DNA of 64,000 nt, taken from Cruorifilaria tuberocauda. Taxonomy: Eukaryota; Nematoda; Chromadorea; Rhabditida; Onchocercidae. The notes below the pieces were generated by a model that worked only from the letters and a program-made list of their open reading frames with translations, was not told where the DNA came from and did no database searches. Of the stretch, positions 42,901 to 56,200 are shown piece after piece. The position numbers and the translations under genes were made by a program. The first letter of the stretch is position 1; the number at the start of each line of letters is the position of its first letter. The DNA is taken from positions 33,758-97,757 of the forward strand of contig JABVXU010000194.1 of NCBI GenBank assembly GCA_013365365.1. The letters are read 5' to 3'.

Positions 42901-44226
42901 TAAAGAAAAGGATGATAAATAGATCGGCGGAAAAAACAATCTGAAAGAGTCCTTCTCACTTGCAATGTAAGGATTTGGTGCTGAATAACAACTTCCTATG
43001 GAGGAACAGCGGCTTGATGTCGGCTCATTTGAATTATTCAAATAAGCGATCAAATCATCGTCTTTTTTTTTACTACGAATTCGGGCTGATACTAAATATG
43101 TATGATCAGTCCTGAAAAGTTTATTCATAATGAAAATTTCGTTCAGGATACATACTGAAACAAATTACGATTAATATCTATAATATAGAGAAGTACTGCA
43201 CTACTTAAATAAGCGCAACTAATAAACTTCACACTAGCAAAGTTGCACGACTTCAAAAACTTAATTTTTAGGAAATCTGTTCCGTAAGAATTTAGATTTT
43301 AAAATATGCCTCCTTCCCAAAACTTCATTGAAATATCTTGCTATGTTTTACTACCGTGACAGATGAAGAAATGCTCCATCACGATGGATTATATTCTCAA
43401 AAGTTTTATGCAATAGCTAATGGTGAAAGAAAGGCGATATGAAACTGGTGGATCGGAAAAAATTCAAATCATTTTCAGCTCTCTTCGAAAGACTAATATC
43501 CTCTTGTATTTAGTATATATCAAAACTTCATAAGAAATTCTCCTTAGTGCACAAAATTTCAAAAAAAATGCATAGTTGCAGTCCCAATGAAACATTTCTT
43601 AGATATTGAATTATCATTTTTTTTCACACCTAGATTACCTTATGTGATGTTTAGCTGCTGCTTCTGAAATTTCTGAGGGAGGTTTTTCCAACTGCTTCAT
43701 TCCTTGCCCCTCAATGTCAATCAAACTCATTGCTGAGTCATTCTTATCAACATTCTTTCTCGTGTTTCTTAATACCTGAAATTGCAACTTCTTCAGCTCA
43801 CAAATTCTTTAGACACTATCATCAATGAATGGGGAAAGTCAAAACTTAAGAGAAATCGAACCATTCACTTTAGCTTATCTAACCATCTGTAAGTAACTTC
43901 CGTTTTTATGATCATAGCCGTTCATATCCAAGTAATGTTTAATATAACTTCACATTTTTCGCTTACACTAAAACAATTTTCAATCAGGTTCTTAAGCATC
44001 GATTATGATCACTTATAACTGACACCAAAGTATTTAACATATACTCTATTTTTGTGCCTTGTTGCTATACCATTTAATGGTTGATTATGTACAGTTGTTT
44101 AAAAGGAAAGAAAAAAAGTTGATAGGAAACTTAAAAAAATCATACGATAGCAGCACTTTGATCAATTTGATTGAGCAAATCTTCCGCACGATTAGCAATA
44201 TGTGACACTTTTGCAAGCCAAAACAT
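39969..44226 (-). CDS. Golgin-84 (GOLGA5) homologue
   Basis: Tail-anchored coiled-coil tether of the Golgi, acting in retrograde vesicle capture within the stack. The first exon (44226-44146, 27 codons) reads MFWLAKVSHIANRAEDLLNQ, matching the golgin-84 N-terminus with its AEDLLN motif. Exon 3 (43111-42960) has IRSKKKDDDLIAYLNNSNEP, equivalent to the human RRKKSEPDDELLFDFLNSS block. Coiled coil fills exons at about 42800-42675, 42613-42311, 42224-42108 (EYKQRAQKILSAKENLLISL, the family signature), 41734-41603, 41343-41215 and 40992-40748 (SEKLISKQTAIERIESEKRA). The exon at about 40487-40295 contains RVLHSDD and AVCIFDHLG. The last exon provides the C-terminal anchor, SFIYTQRYVLILFLMLCTVP. The last junction is not in phase with the donor I chose, so a small exon or another splice is missing there. 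Confidence 0.88.
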
Positions 44227-45324
44227 AGAGTACTATCACCTGCGACACAGAACCTCCAATCTGTCCAACTTCAAACTTCTTCCACCATTTAAACCATCAG
44301 AACAATGAATAGTAAACTTCCACCTTCACCACTTCAAGAAAAATTTACAGGTACACTTAGTCTCCCAATCAAAACTGTACATAATCCGCAAGTACTGTCA
44401 AAGTTAAAACAAGTGCAACGAAAATCGATCGTCTCACAAGATAGTAAATAGAAACTAGACGTCTATCCCAGCTGCTATTATACTCCACATATATGCCACA
44501 GCTACCGTTATGTTCCTCCAAGAGAGTTCGTTAAACACCAAATATAATGAACACGTAAAACCGTACAATATTTACAGTGAGTATAGAACATTATTTATTA
44601 AAAAAAACAAGTTATATCGAACTAAAAATTAGGTATACAGGAAATATCATAAAAGTGGAATGAGACAAAATAAGACATACACGTAATAAATCGGAATTAA
44701 CATTGGGATAAGTTTATATGAGAACGCCGTAGAAAAGAGCAATAGCAACAGTTACATCATTATGTAAATATAAAAATTATAATTTAAGTGGTGTACTGAT
44801 GTAACTGTTGCTATTTTACCTGAGCCGTTATGCATGAAAAGTATTAACAATACTTCAATGGTTCAATAAATTAGCTTTGAATCACTTCATTCAAGTATGA
44901 ATTTCATAAAATACAGTATGTTTCTTCTAAAAAACAATAAACTATTGAAAATACAAATCTAAAGTTAGAAATAAATGATTATGGATTAAAAAAATACCGA
45001 TTTAGAAATATGTAAGCTAGTACTCTTTTATTAATACAGATATATGAGAAGAAAAGAGGAGCACTGATAACATGTGATATTAGTTCTTTTCTTTAGGTTA
45101 TTTTTTCAAAACAATTCTGAATCAGAAATCACTTAATCGGAAAGAATAGCAAATCTTGTACCAAAAATGACGTATATTAATTTGAAATAAATTGAGCAGC
45201 TATATTAAGGAAACAGTTTTGCCTCATTTTCCTTTCTTATTGCTCCCTTCTATCCGTTTTTCCAGTTCAATAATCAAGTTCATCTTTGATATTTCAGCAA
45301 CAATGTTTTCAGGATCTGATAGTT
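44227..45324. other. Gap between calponin stop and golgin-84 start
   Basis: No exon seen. It holds a 19-bp perfect inverted repeat at 44741-44815 (separate entry), the calponin 3' UTR and the golgin-84 promoter. Confidence 0.5.
44741..44815. repeat. Perfect 19-bp inverted repeat
   Basis: AATAGCAACAGTTACATCA at 44741-44759 is exactly complementary to 44797-44815, with a 37-base AT-rich loop. Total length is 75 bases. It is intergenic, between golgin-84 and calponin. It may be a small-RNA precursor, a foldback element or a structured 3' UTR of calponin. Confidence 0.8.
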
Positions 45325-46161
45325 TTAGATATGACGTGTGTTACCCATATTGATGCCGGACGCGTTCGCACCTCTGTTTGTGCCCATTTGAAGACCAATA
45401 ATCGCTTCACCCGCACGAAGTTTTTCCTCCGACCATTCACGCTTCTCTCCTTTCGCTTCCTAAAGAGGCAAACATCTGATGAATGCGTAATATTTTTAAA
45501 TACTAAGCTAACAGTTTCACTGGCTCAAATGATTATCATTATAGCAACTTACAATAAACATATACAAGCGCTGATTGATCATTTATAGAAGGTTTTGTTT
45601 TACTTCATAATACTAATTTATAACATCAGCTCTAATTAAAGCTTATCTTGATCGATCGTCATAAGTATGAAGTTTAACTATGCTTTTGCTATCACTGAAA
45701 AGAGAATTATGCAATAAATAATTGAGGAAACGTTTAGAAGAGTTATTCTGAACTCATAACGGATCCTAGAATTATCACTGCTGAGAGGTGTTTTGTAAAA
45801 GTGTTTGCATCTGCACTTATGCTTAGTGCTTAATTGCTATTTATCACTATTATATATGTGAACATTTTCTAGATAATATCAAATCAAACAAAGCTTTTAG
45901 TTTAATTGGTATTTCTGCTTATTTCGGCATGACACTGATATTTCAAGCCTATGTTATTTTAGTGTTCTATAAACGTCATTTCCCAAAACGCTTGAATCTG
46001 CTTTCCAAACTCAATTTCCGAATTCAAATCAACAAGAAACAAGCTCATAAAAATTGATGTGTTTAAAAAATGATCATTCTATTTCACATTTCAAACCAAT
46101 ATGAACGTGCGAAGAGTAAAAAAAGGGCATATTGGCATTCATATCACTAACCATTTTATCA

Positions 46162-46195
<34 letters not shown>

Positions 46196-47070
46196 AGGAA
46201 GAACAATAATAAAATAGAAACAATACAACAATAACTGAAAAAAACAGTTTTAGCTTTTTCCATAAATCATAAAACTTAGACATTCCGCTTTCTGATTCGA
46301 TTGGTTGACTTATCTTTACCCTAACTTTTAAACCTAACAAAATATAGAATTCCATTTACCTTTGGGCCTGGGCCAGGTTTTCCAAAGAGCTCCTCAGATT
46401 TTCTGGCTAATGATGAAAGACAAACAACAACCGCATTTGGATCTTGACCCTCGAATAGATCAACTGTTTGGAAAAGTTCTGACTTGGCGACATGTTTTTC
46501 GGCGAACGACAAGAAGAATGAAATGTTTTCCATTTGTTTGAATGCCACTGCGCTAGTGTTAATCTTCTTCACTGAACCTGGCTGCAAGGCATTAGCGAGG
46601 CTGAAACATTTCCCTTATGGTTATATATAGTATCAGATTATACTAGTTCTCGAACCGATGAATGATCGACAATGATTATCACTGCTTCTCCTTCTGTTTT
46701 TTCGCTTAATCCAAAAAAAAAAATTGCATCTTCCATCTTTGCAAGGAAAGTTTTTATCTATGGTAGTTTTTTCTCCTGAACTTTCCAGACACTTGATTGA
46801 ATATTTTCTGCAAAAACTGCACATACCAAACGCTTAGCTTTCTAACGGCCTATTTTATCTTGAGCTAGCTTAATAAGTTTACCTGCATAACGCTGCACCA
46901 TCTTTGAAGACTCCCAAGAAATTCTTAACATCACCATTAGTTGAAAAATTTTTCCCGGTAAGTTGGGCAACCCATTCAAGAAGTTGTCCAGCCAGTTCGC
47001 TATTATATTTTCCGTATATTTTACGCTGAGCTTCTAACGCTAACCCAGATTTTGGCGCACGTTCTGTCAT
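45325..47070 (-). CDS. Calponin / transgelin family actin-binding protein
   Basis: Small muscle-type actin-binding protein with one calponin-homology domain and one C-terminal calponin repeat, the architecture of transgelin, fly Mp20 and C. elegans CPN-type proteins. Three exons join in phase to 187 codons: 47070-46883, 46600-46360, 45459-45325. The CH domain shows LEAQRKIYGKYNSELAGQLL, VKNFLGVFKDGAALCRLAN, AFKQMENISFFL and FQTVDLFEGQDPNAV. The linker reads KPGPGPK then EAKGEKREWSEEKLRAGEA. The repeat is IGLQMGTNRGANASGINMGN, ending in THR-like TRHI and TAA. Human transgelin is about 200 residues. The first intron is short and the second about 0.9 kb. Cytoplasmic, stabilising actin filaments. 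Confidence 0.95.
46162..46191. repeat. (AT)n microsatellite
   Basis: About 15 uninterrupted AT dinucleotides lie in the second calponin intron. A similar shorter AT run lies near 51716-51731. Simple sequence, likely polymorphic. Confidence 0.85.
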
Positions 47071-50000
47071 TATTCTCGAATATACCCGAAAAGTGCAAAA
47101 ATTGTAAAAAAGGGGAAATTAGTTGAAACAATTAAAATCGTAACACACACGTCGAACTTCTCAAATGATAGAGTTTTAATGATTGTCATCAACACCTTTT
47201 GAAGATATAGACATTTGTTTTGAAAAACAAGTGAAATGAAGTTATACCGTAACTGCGAGACATTACATGGGATAGTACAGATGTTATCTTGATGTCGCTT
47301 TGATTAAATTAAATATTGAAGTATCGCTTTTCTTTTCATCAAGAATTTTGAGAAAGACCGAAATTAAGATAAGAGTAAGACAAGATTGGCTAGGCCTGCG
47401 CACAATAAGTAAGCAAAAGAGAATTTGAAAAAAAGAAAAAGTACAAACAAACACAAAAGTTAAAAGATGTACTCTGAAGTTGAAGAGAAACGCTATGTGC
47501 TAATTAGAAAATCGAGACAGAGTCATATTAAAGAAAAAACAGATTCAGAAATCAGTCAGAGGCTACCACTTTATAACGCCACCGTAGCACATGCAACACT
47601 ATAATTAAACCATCACAAAAAACAAAAAAAAAACATCAAATTCCTTAATTAAAGGAATATCCATTTCGAAAGCGGTACTTTGTGTGAAACAAACATCTGC
47701 AACAATCGAAATAATTATCTCTAAGGACAGAAAACAAAATACTCTTCTCATCACTTGACAACATAATGGACGATAGCAAATGAAACAGCTAGAAGTTAAG
47801 GGTCGCAGTCCACTCATAATTTTTTACTATCTCGTAAAATTTGAAATATACAAGTCACTCCTCCAAATGATTTCTTTGCCCAAAATATGAAGGAATATTG
47901 ATCTATTTTTCGTGGAAAAACTGCCAAAAGCGCATATCGATTTAACAAACAAATAGCAACAAAGAGAGCAAGAGAATAAAAATTTGGATGTGGAATAAAA
48001 AGTGCTGTGAAAGAAATGAATGACCTTTATAAAAAAACATTTCACCAACAGACCCTTCCTTTCCAATGGTACTAATAGTACTGAAAAAAAGAAGTGAAGA
48101 TATTGCAGTAACTGCCTTAATTATTAGCTTATGAGAAAAGCTGGAAAACATCGATAAAATAAAACGAATGAGAAATGGTCCAGCAAGGCTCGTTCCTTTC
48201 CGAATCGTCGATACCACAAATCTAACCTCTATTGAGGTATCCCACCATATTAACTATACAATGCTACACTACTAAGATAGGTATATTAGAAAAAAATCGG
48301 AACTTGACGTCATTCACGCCATGTGTACAGTCAGAGAAGTGAAATGGAAATGAGAGGAAGCACGGAGGATGAGATGGCAATAGGCATGAATAGATTTTCC
48401 CTACAGAGTCACATCTTTCTCCTTCTCTTCTATTTCCTTTCTATTCCATTCATCATATCCTATTCTGTTCCTATTGCAAGCAATCGGAGAATGACATGTA
48501 TGGTTGATGAGTGAATAATATAATGGGTAAAACAATACTTTGCAATCCTCTTGTAAATGCTAATAATTACTTGTAACTCCAGATTCATCTCTTAAGAAGT
48601 CAGTCGTAATTAATTTGCTTCCAGAATTCCGCTAACTGAAGCTCTCCGTTATCATTTATTCTAATATAGTTTTATGCTATAAATGAGAGTGAAATTGAAA
48701 CATTGCAGGATATTTATTTTGTACGCAAATAATGCTGGCTCGTCTCATTTTTCGAATATTCGGAAATTACAGAACTCTTTCGAAATATTGCATAATTCCA
48801 GTCTACTATTATTTCCCAACTTTAAGGATTCCGGGTGTCTTTCCTATGCTGAGACTTTTTTAATTTCTTGAATGTTTTGAAATTTCAATTTTCCAACTGC
48901 ACAGTGTGGTAGCCTTTACTACATTTCTAAACAGGTAAGTCAAAAAGTACATGTTCAACTTAAATAAATTACAAACAATACAAGGAAAGTGAGCATAAAC
49001 CATCTCTTCTCTAAGACGCTTAAAGTTCAAAATAGTATGCTTCAATGATTGACTAGTAGAAAATGATTTTTCGGGTAACTTCAGCTAAATTTATATTGAA
49101 AAAGATAAATAAATTAAATGAACGAAGAAATGTACATTGGAGTAGGCAAGAGAGTGGACAAGAGGTGTGGACTCACCGATAGTGAGAAATTTAATGGTTT
49201 ATGGTAAGCAGATGTTAGCTATGCACAGTCAGTTTCTTCCACCGCCTCCCACTTCTTTCATCGCCAAAAACAGCATTCAGCATATAATGATGGGCAGAGA
49301 TGACCAATCCATAATAGTCTTCGCAATTATCTATGAACTATTGCACATTCCAACATCAAATATAAATGGAAAAAAAAAACCGCCTGATATTATACAGAGT
49401 AAACTTTGGCTGCAGTGAATTATAAACAGGCAAAATGACAAATAAATTTGAACTGAGAAGGGAGAACGCGAATTTTTGTGCGGTTACGAGGAAAACAAAA
49501 ATAAGTACAAACGATGAAGAAAATGCAAAATAATTTTACATAAAATATTAATGAACTAACGAGACAAGAATGAAATGACAAAAAAATACAGTCTGGAATC
49601 CGGGAAATTTCTATACAAATAGGTTCGAAAAATAGCTAATACAAACACTTTGGGCGATTTTTTGAATATAAAAGTTATATAGGTAATAATTGTTTCGCCG
49701 TTCGAATGAATAACTAATCAATTGCTAATTCGTTATTATTCATAATATTGTTCTTTTACTAGTAAATAAATGAAATAAAAGGATTAAATTTCAATTTTTT
49801 TAATTTGTGTATTGGAATATTTCCAGTGATTCACCATTTCTTTAAAAAACTATCTTACAGCAACGTAATTCAAAATAATTCTAACACATTTTATAACTAA
49901 GGTAAACCGCCAAAATCACTGAAGCTGCAGCATGCCTTTCTAACTTAAATATATTCGGACCACTAAAACTAATCAAAAATTAATAGCAGTAGGACAACTT

Positions 50001-50235
50001 AAGTAAGTAATTCTTACCACTAAAAACCTCCAAACCACCCATTAGGTAAATATTCTTACTTTGGTTGAGGAAAAATACTGTTCTGAAAGACGTTAAACTC
50101 TATTTACAAAGGACTGAGAAAGTAAATACTTTCATATCTTTAAAATGTTTTTACTGTAAAGAGATTTCAATAAATCAGAGATAGAAGATCTAATAGACGA
50201 AAAACTTTTTGTAATTGGATGACGTAATAAAGGTA
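47071..50235. other. 3.2-kb intergenic region, unc-55 to calponin
   Basis: No exon chain found. It is the upstream region of calponin and the 3' flank of unc-55. It contains a CRE palindrome (48305-48312). A 63-codon plus-strand frame at 48323-48514 has a hydrophobic stretch but no recognised similarity and is left uncalled. Confidence 0.5.
48305..48312. promoter_or_regulatory. Consensus CRE palindrome upstream of calponin
   Basis: TGACGTCA, the full CREB/ATF consensus, lies 1.2 kb upstream of the calponin start. It may regulate that gene, but nothing else in the sequence shows this. Confidence 0.3.
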
Positions 50236-53200
50236 TCATGAACGCAGTTGACAAGGCCAAACAAATGGCTTGATAATACTCTCATTTTGCGTTCCAAGCA
50301 TGTCCCTGAGTAGAAATTCGATTGGTGTTTCACCAACTAATTTTACGAAAAATAACTGCTCGATTACAGATGCACTTATCGATCTTAAACTTGGCAATCG
50401 TAACAACAAACGACCGAATCGCCCGATCTAAAATCACTGCTGCTTGTATACACTCTCTGCTTCAACTGATTAGCAATTGATTATGAAACTGATTTTCAAT
50501 TTAACACATTCAGCTGATAATTGCAAAAAATTGCGCGTTACTTTCCTTTTTCAAACAAATAAAACAGACTTGCAGTTGTTTCTGTGTCCTGCAATATTCC
50601 TCCAGCGCCGATTGAACTTTTTCCTGTATTGTTTCCACTCGTATAACATCATTTAGTCCACAGCAATCTGCAAAAAATTGACCCTGTAAATATATTAAAA
50701 AATTTGAAACTACTTAACTGTCTGTTTTTACAGTTGGGAAGACCGTAGTGCTTTTCTTTATCACATGAGCAGAACGTCTCATTTTTTTTAAATAATTCTT
50801 ATCGTAATATTTCTTGCACATACCACAGAAATTGCTAACGATGATCGAGTATCGAGTACACAAATTTATCAAAAAATTACACGTCATCCAACAAGTTCAC
50901 AGCGCAGCTGTTTCAAGCAATGCTTCGAAACAAAATCACAAGAGCAAAAACATGCAAATAAAAAAAAAGTGTGACGTACATCATACTGCTATAGCATATA
51001 ATATCATACTTTTTCATTTCATTTTATGTAAAACACTATAGAACCAATTTTGTAAGTTTCTACTCCTCCCCCTTCTTCGCCTTCCAAAAAACTTTTAGTA
51101 ACTTTTTTAAAAATGAATCAAAAATAAATAAAATTCTTGATGGACTATATAGAACGTATGTTTTGCACATATCCCAATGTGCAAAAATGATTCATCGAAA
51201 GGAAGAAGATATTGTGTGCTCTATAGTTATTTGATGAACTAAATCGAATAACGCTTGAACAATGAAAACGACTACTATTACTATGATTTCATAGAAACAG
51301 GGTGTTCATGCCAAGTCAAATGTGAGTACAGTGATCAAAATCATAATTATAACGCGCGTTATTTCACCTGGTGATAGATGACTGCTGAAACTAATACTTC
51401 TAAATTGTAATTGATCAAAATCAAATCAGAAATCCTTCTCTAGAGTTTAAATCCTTTTCCGATATACGCGCTTTCACAATTTAAGCAACAATTATATGCA
51501 TTTTCACAACTCAGTTGGTCATTCGTCGAAATGGTTCATTTAGTCGTTAATTCCGGTGAAAATATATTTCACGTGCCTTGTATAAGAGAAACCGGCATTT
51601 TATTGACCTAGTTACCTCTTTTTTCTATGGTTTTCCTTAAATATCCTATTTTAAGGCCTTTCACCTCTTCTTTTAATACAATTTCTCAGCCCTTGACATT
51701 GGAAAAGTTTCCATTATATATATATATATATTAATGATTCCAAATATAAGACGCCATATATATGCTTTCAACAACATGTGTTATTATTAAAAACTATATA
51801 TATATATTTTTTTTGTATATATATGTATACATATAGACGTTTTATATATAGTTTTTAATAACAACACATGTTGTTGAAAGCATATCAGATATTGTTGTGT
51901 TCACACTTTCCTTTTAAAATCACACAAAGACGAGTGAAATGCTTCTCAAACACAGCTCGAAAATGTTATATTTCTGCGTAATGAATAATACGTCTAAGAA
52001 ACAATAATAAAAAAACGTATAAAAAGTATCATGTTATCCATGATTATACCTCAAGAAAGATCTCTTTCTCAGTGTTTGATTTTAAATTATATATCTTAAA
52101 AGCTTAAAGCATACGCATAAGTAAAAAAAGATAGAAATAAGTAAAACACAAAAAAGTGCTAACCAACACTGAATAATATAACTGCTTTCAGGCTACAAAA
52201 TTCAGCTGGATCCATTTGCAATGCCTTTAAACGTTCGATCTGACCCTAAAATAAATCAAAATCTGCGAACTTTCATGCTAAAACATTGCCAAAAAACAGT
52301 AAGTTTCTTCATTTAAATGATTCAATGCTGAAAAAAATCATTTACGGAAGAAAACTCGTTTTATCCCGTTTCTTTCAGTCTTATTAAGATATTGTATAAC
52401 TTGAAATGCAATTTCTGTGCTTCAGCTCCCGTTATGGGAACGACACATTAAGCTGTATTCATATGTATTTAGCTGTCCTAATAATTAAAAAGATGAAAAG
52501 AAGGCAAAAATGACCTGGAAAACACGTATCCGATCCATGAATATAACTAACTGATCAGTTGGTAACGGCGGAGAAGAATGTAAACCAGAAGCGGCGAGTA
52601 AAGGTGTTACATGTACTGGCATACCAAATTGTGCTGCATTCACCACGAATAATTCAGCCCAACTTGCTCGAAGTAATATCAACTATGAGATATTAATACT
52701 TAAGAAGAGAACAAACCAACTCAAATAAAGTTTTTAACCCTGTTCGGATTTGTACAATACACTAGAATATTTCAACTTCAACAAAGAAAATCCTGCAAGT
52801 TAAATGAAGCAAAATGTTTGCAATATCTTAGTTTTATTTGAATCTTAATTGTAAATTAGGCGTTAAATGAATAACAGAAAAATTTTACAAATCAGTTTCT
52901 GTTTGAGTATTGATAATCAAAACAGAGTAAAAGCTAAAGATGTTAAAGCTGTAATGTATTTTGCATTTAATGCGAAAAATGAGAACAAAAGATATACCTG
53001 ATCAGTGCCAGTAAGTTCACTGAAGAATGGTATATTCTTAGCCCACTCAACAGCAGAAAACAATAATTTGGCACCAAATTCATAGATGTTATCCATTCCA
53101 ATTGAACTTGATGAAATACCTGAAATAGTTTTATGTATGTTAGTTACTAATTAAATTTATATATATTCAATTCTTACAATGAAATTATGCTTGTTTTTTA

Positions 53201-56200
53201 GTGGTGTTTTTAATCAGGTCCTCACTATCACTTCTCATTCATTTTGCCATGTGCTTAACATTCACCAAACTAGACAAATTCCAGAAAGATTCGAAAACCC
53301 TTTTTCTGATTTGGATAGAATGAATTCTATTCCAATTTTCTTATGTAATTATAAGGGCAATCATTTTTTGTTTTTTCCCGAAAAAACGTTCAAATACTAT
53401 TCGTTCCGAGAAGTTTTGAAAACTGATAAGCCTCATTTAATCTGGGTACATTGCGGCATATGTTTCTACAATGCCAACATAGCGATAACTTAATCGATTC
53501 ATCAACAAATTTATTTTTTTCGAGTCACATAAGGAAATTAAACTAAGCAGTGGATCATACATAAGAAAAAAACTGGGACTCTTAATATTAAATTCTTTAA
53601 ATTGTTGTAAACATCCAGAAATACAAATCTGCTCTCTACCGTCATCTATTTTTTGAGAAAATGCTCTGACATTTGTGCATATTAATAACGATTACTAAGG
53701 TCACTACTGCATCAAAGAACCACTTCCTCCGAATAGTATGTAACCTTTATAAATTCCTAATTTTAGTTTGACGAACTAATGCTTGAAAAAGTTTTCGTGT
53801 TGAAGTTTCAAAACGTGATTCAAAAAAACACACGTGTAATTGTTTTGTTACTTTCGATACTTATCGGAAAAGAGAAGTGCTGACAGTTATTATGAACTTT
53901 TTTGACTAGAAACTATGCGATATATTGATTTTTTGCATAAATGAATTTACTAGGAGAAGGAGAAAGATATTTCATATTAAATAGATCAAACAACAAGAAA
54001 ACTGTCTTATTTAATGTTAAATTATATCTCAATTAGCTCATCTTAATAAATTAAGATAAATAGCATTCAGTCAAAACAACGCAGTTTCTATCTATTTGTA
54101 AATTTTGCATTTGCAACAATTTGATAAAATTACTGTGATAAACATAATCATTTTGACTGAAGATTAAATAACATATAAATGTAAAAATTAAAAGTTTAGT
54201 ATGCTCATTTAGGAATAAATGTTTTTCATTATTTAGGATGATACATGGAATCACTGTATTACAATAAGTTTTGCTATTGAATCAAATTCTTTAGCGCTTA
54301 ATCTTCTCAGTTATTACAAAAGCAAAATAGTAAAAGCATTTAAAATATCAGATCAGTTGGGTTATAAAAATTTATGTGAAATGTCGACCATTAAGAATGC
54401 GAAAAAGTCTCATTTTCTAAGGATGCTTCTTCCATTCAATGCTTTGTCTATCTTTTCGAGAACAAATGAGCAGTTCCAAGTTTTTCGGAAAAAAGCACGA
54501 AAGTGACATATTATTTAGCCAAATGAAACATATCTCTTTTCAGACAATCACCGAAAAATTCAATTCCTCCAAGGGACGTGAAAAAAGGGATTTAACCATG
54601 AAATGACCTTCACTAAAATTAGCATCAGGTATTCCTTTCTGAACTTCTAAATAAAAAAACAATAAGAGCATTTACAAGAAGCGGGCGGATATGGCTCAGC
54701 ACGAATGAGATGCGTCACAATGGATGAAAAATGTGTACCAACACTCTGATTTACTGTCAACAACCGATCGTCAAAAAGAACAGTCGACGAGTAAGCATGC
54801 TGCGCAGTTGGTGGTATCCTTCCACGTTGTACTGCTGAAACATTTCTTTATATACGTATTGCCTAGTTCATTTGATCAGTATATTTTTTAACAGGTTTTC
54901 TACTTGTTACTACTCTCTACTTCTCAGTTACATGAACACGAAAACGAAGTCTCGACAGTACTCTGATAATTTGATAATATCACTGAATTTTTTATCGAAT
55001 ACTATTAATGCTATCATTTATATTACAGCATGAATGCTTTAATTAAGATAACAAAAAGAGTGGAAATCAAACAAATAAGGAATAACTTTAACAAAAGAAT
55101 AAATGATAAAAGGAAATTATGCATTGATAACAGTATAGATTCTAAACTTTGGAGGCGTTACGTCAATATATGATTCCTTCTATTATTTATACATTCAATC
55201 CTTCAAACTCAAATCTGCTAGTTATCCACTTTCATTAATTGTAGACAAATCCATCAGAAAGAGCTCACTGTCTGGGTAAGATAATCGGTTATAAATTATT
55301 GAAATGAAGCCTCAATTCAGTTTAAACTTGAACTATTAAAAGTCAATTCAATACTAATCATTCAATACTAGAATTATTTAATACTTATAGATAAACTTTC
55401 CCATTTATGAAAGATTCATTTGGAAAGCTAATTTGAAAAGTTAAAGGATAACAGTGCTGGGAGCGGGACGGCACTTGCATCGTTACAAATTTTTGCGCTG
55501 ACAGCTTGAAAAGTCGGTTCGTTCCGACTGAACTGGTTGACTAATTACTGAACAGAAATACCATATTTCCTTGTGGCGAAAAACCAAGGAACAATTGTTA
55601 AATATCAGAAACAATTATTAAATATAAACCAAAATGAACCTTCCTTGCGCATTCCCATTCTTTCGCATTTTTTCAAACGACAATACTGACATTGATTTCG
55701 ATGATTCACATCTACTGGACAATTTTTGGAACCGCGACATATATAATTAAGACTTCGTCTTATGGATCTGAAGCATGAAATCCTTCTTGATTTCTAAACT
55801 ACATTAATAACAAAAATGCATGAAGCTCTATGATGACATGATTCAACTCGCAAAGGATGTTAATACCATAACATTAATTATATTAATATTAATGCGCAAA
55901 TTTTCAAAGATTGAAATTACATTCACAAATTAATAAAAATAGAAATAATGAAGAATGCAAAAATGACAGATAATTTATCCATATTCAGTTATAACTGTTG
56001 ATTGAATGCTTAGATTCATTTTCCTATGATTAGGAAAATTTGCTACATATCGTACCAGTAATCATATCCTAAATATCTTCGCAACTATTAAAATAATTAA
56101 TGAAATCGACTAGCATAATACAAAAAAAACTAGTTTAAAAAAACTTACATTTACTAGTTTTGAATAAGAAGTAGATTACAGAAAGTTTTATCAAATAAAG

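Noticed and set aside
46074..46355. Minus-strand frame with alternating Tyr-Ile
   Set aside because: It is a translation of the (AT)n microsatellite inside a calponin intron.
48323..48514. 63-codon frame with a hydrophobic stretch, possible secreted peptide
   Set aside because: No recognisable family, no splice partners and only chance-level length. The hydrophobic stretch alone is not enough.
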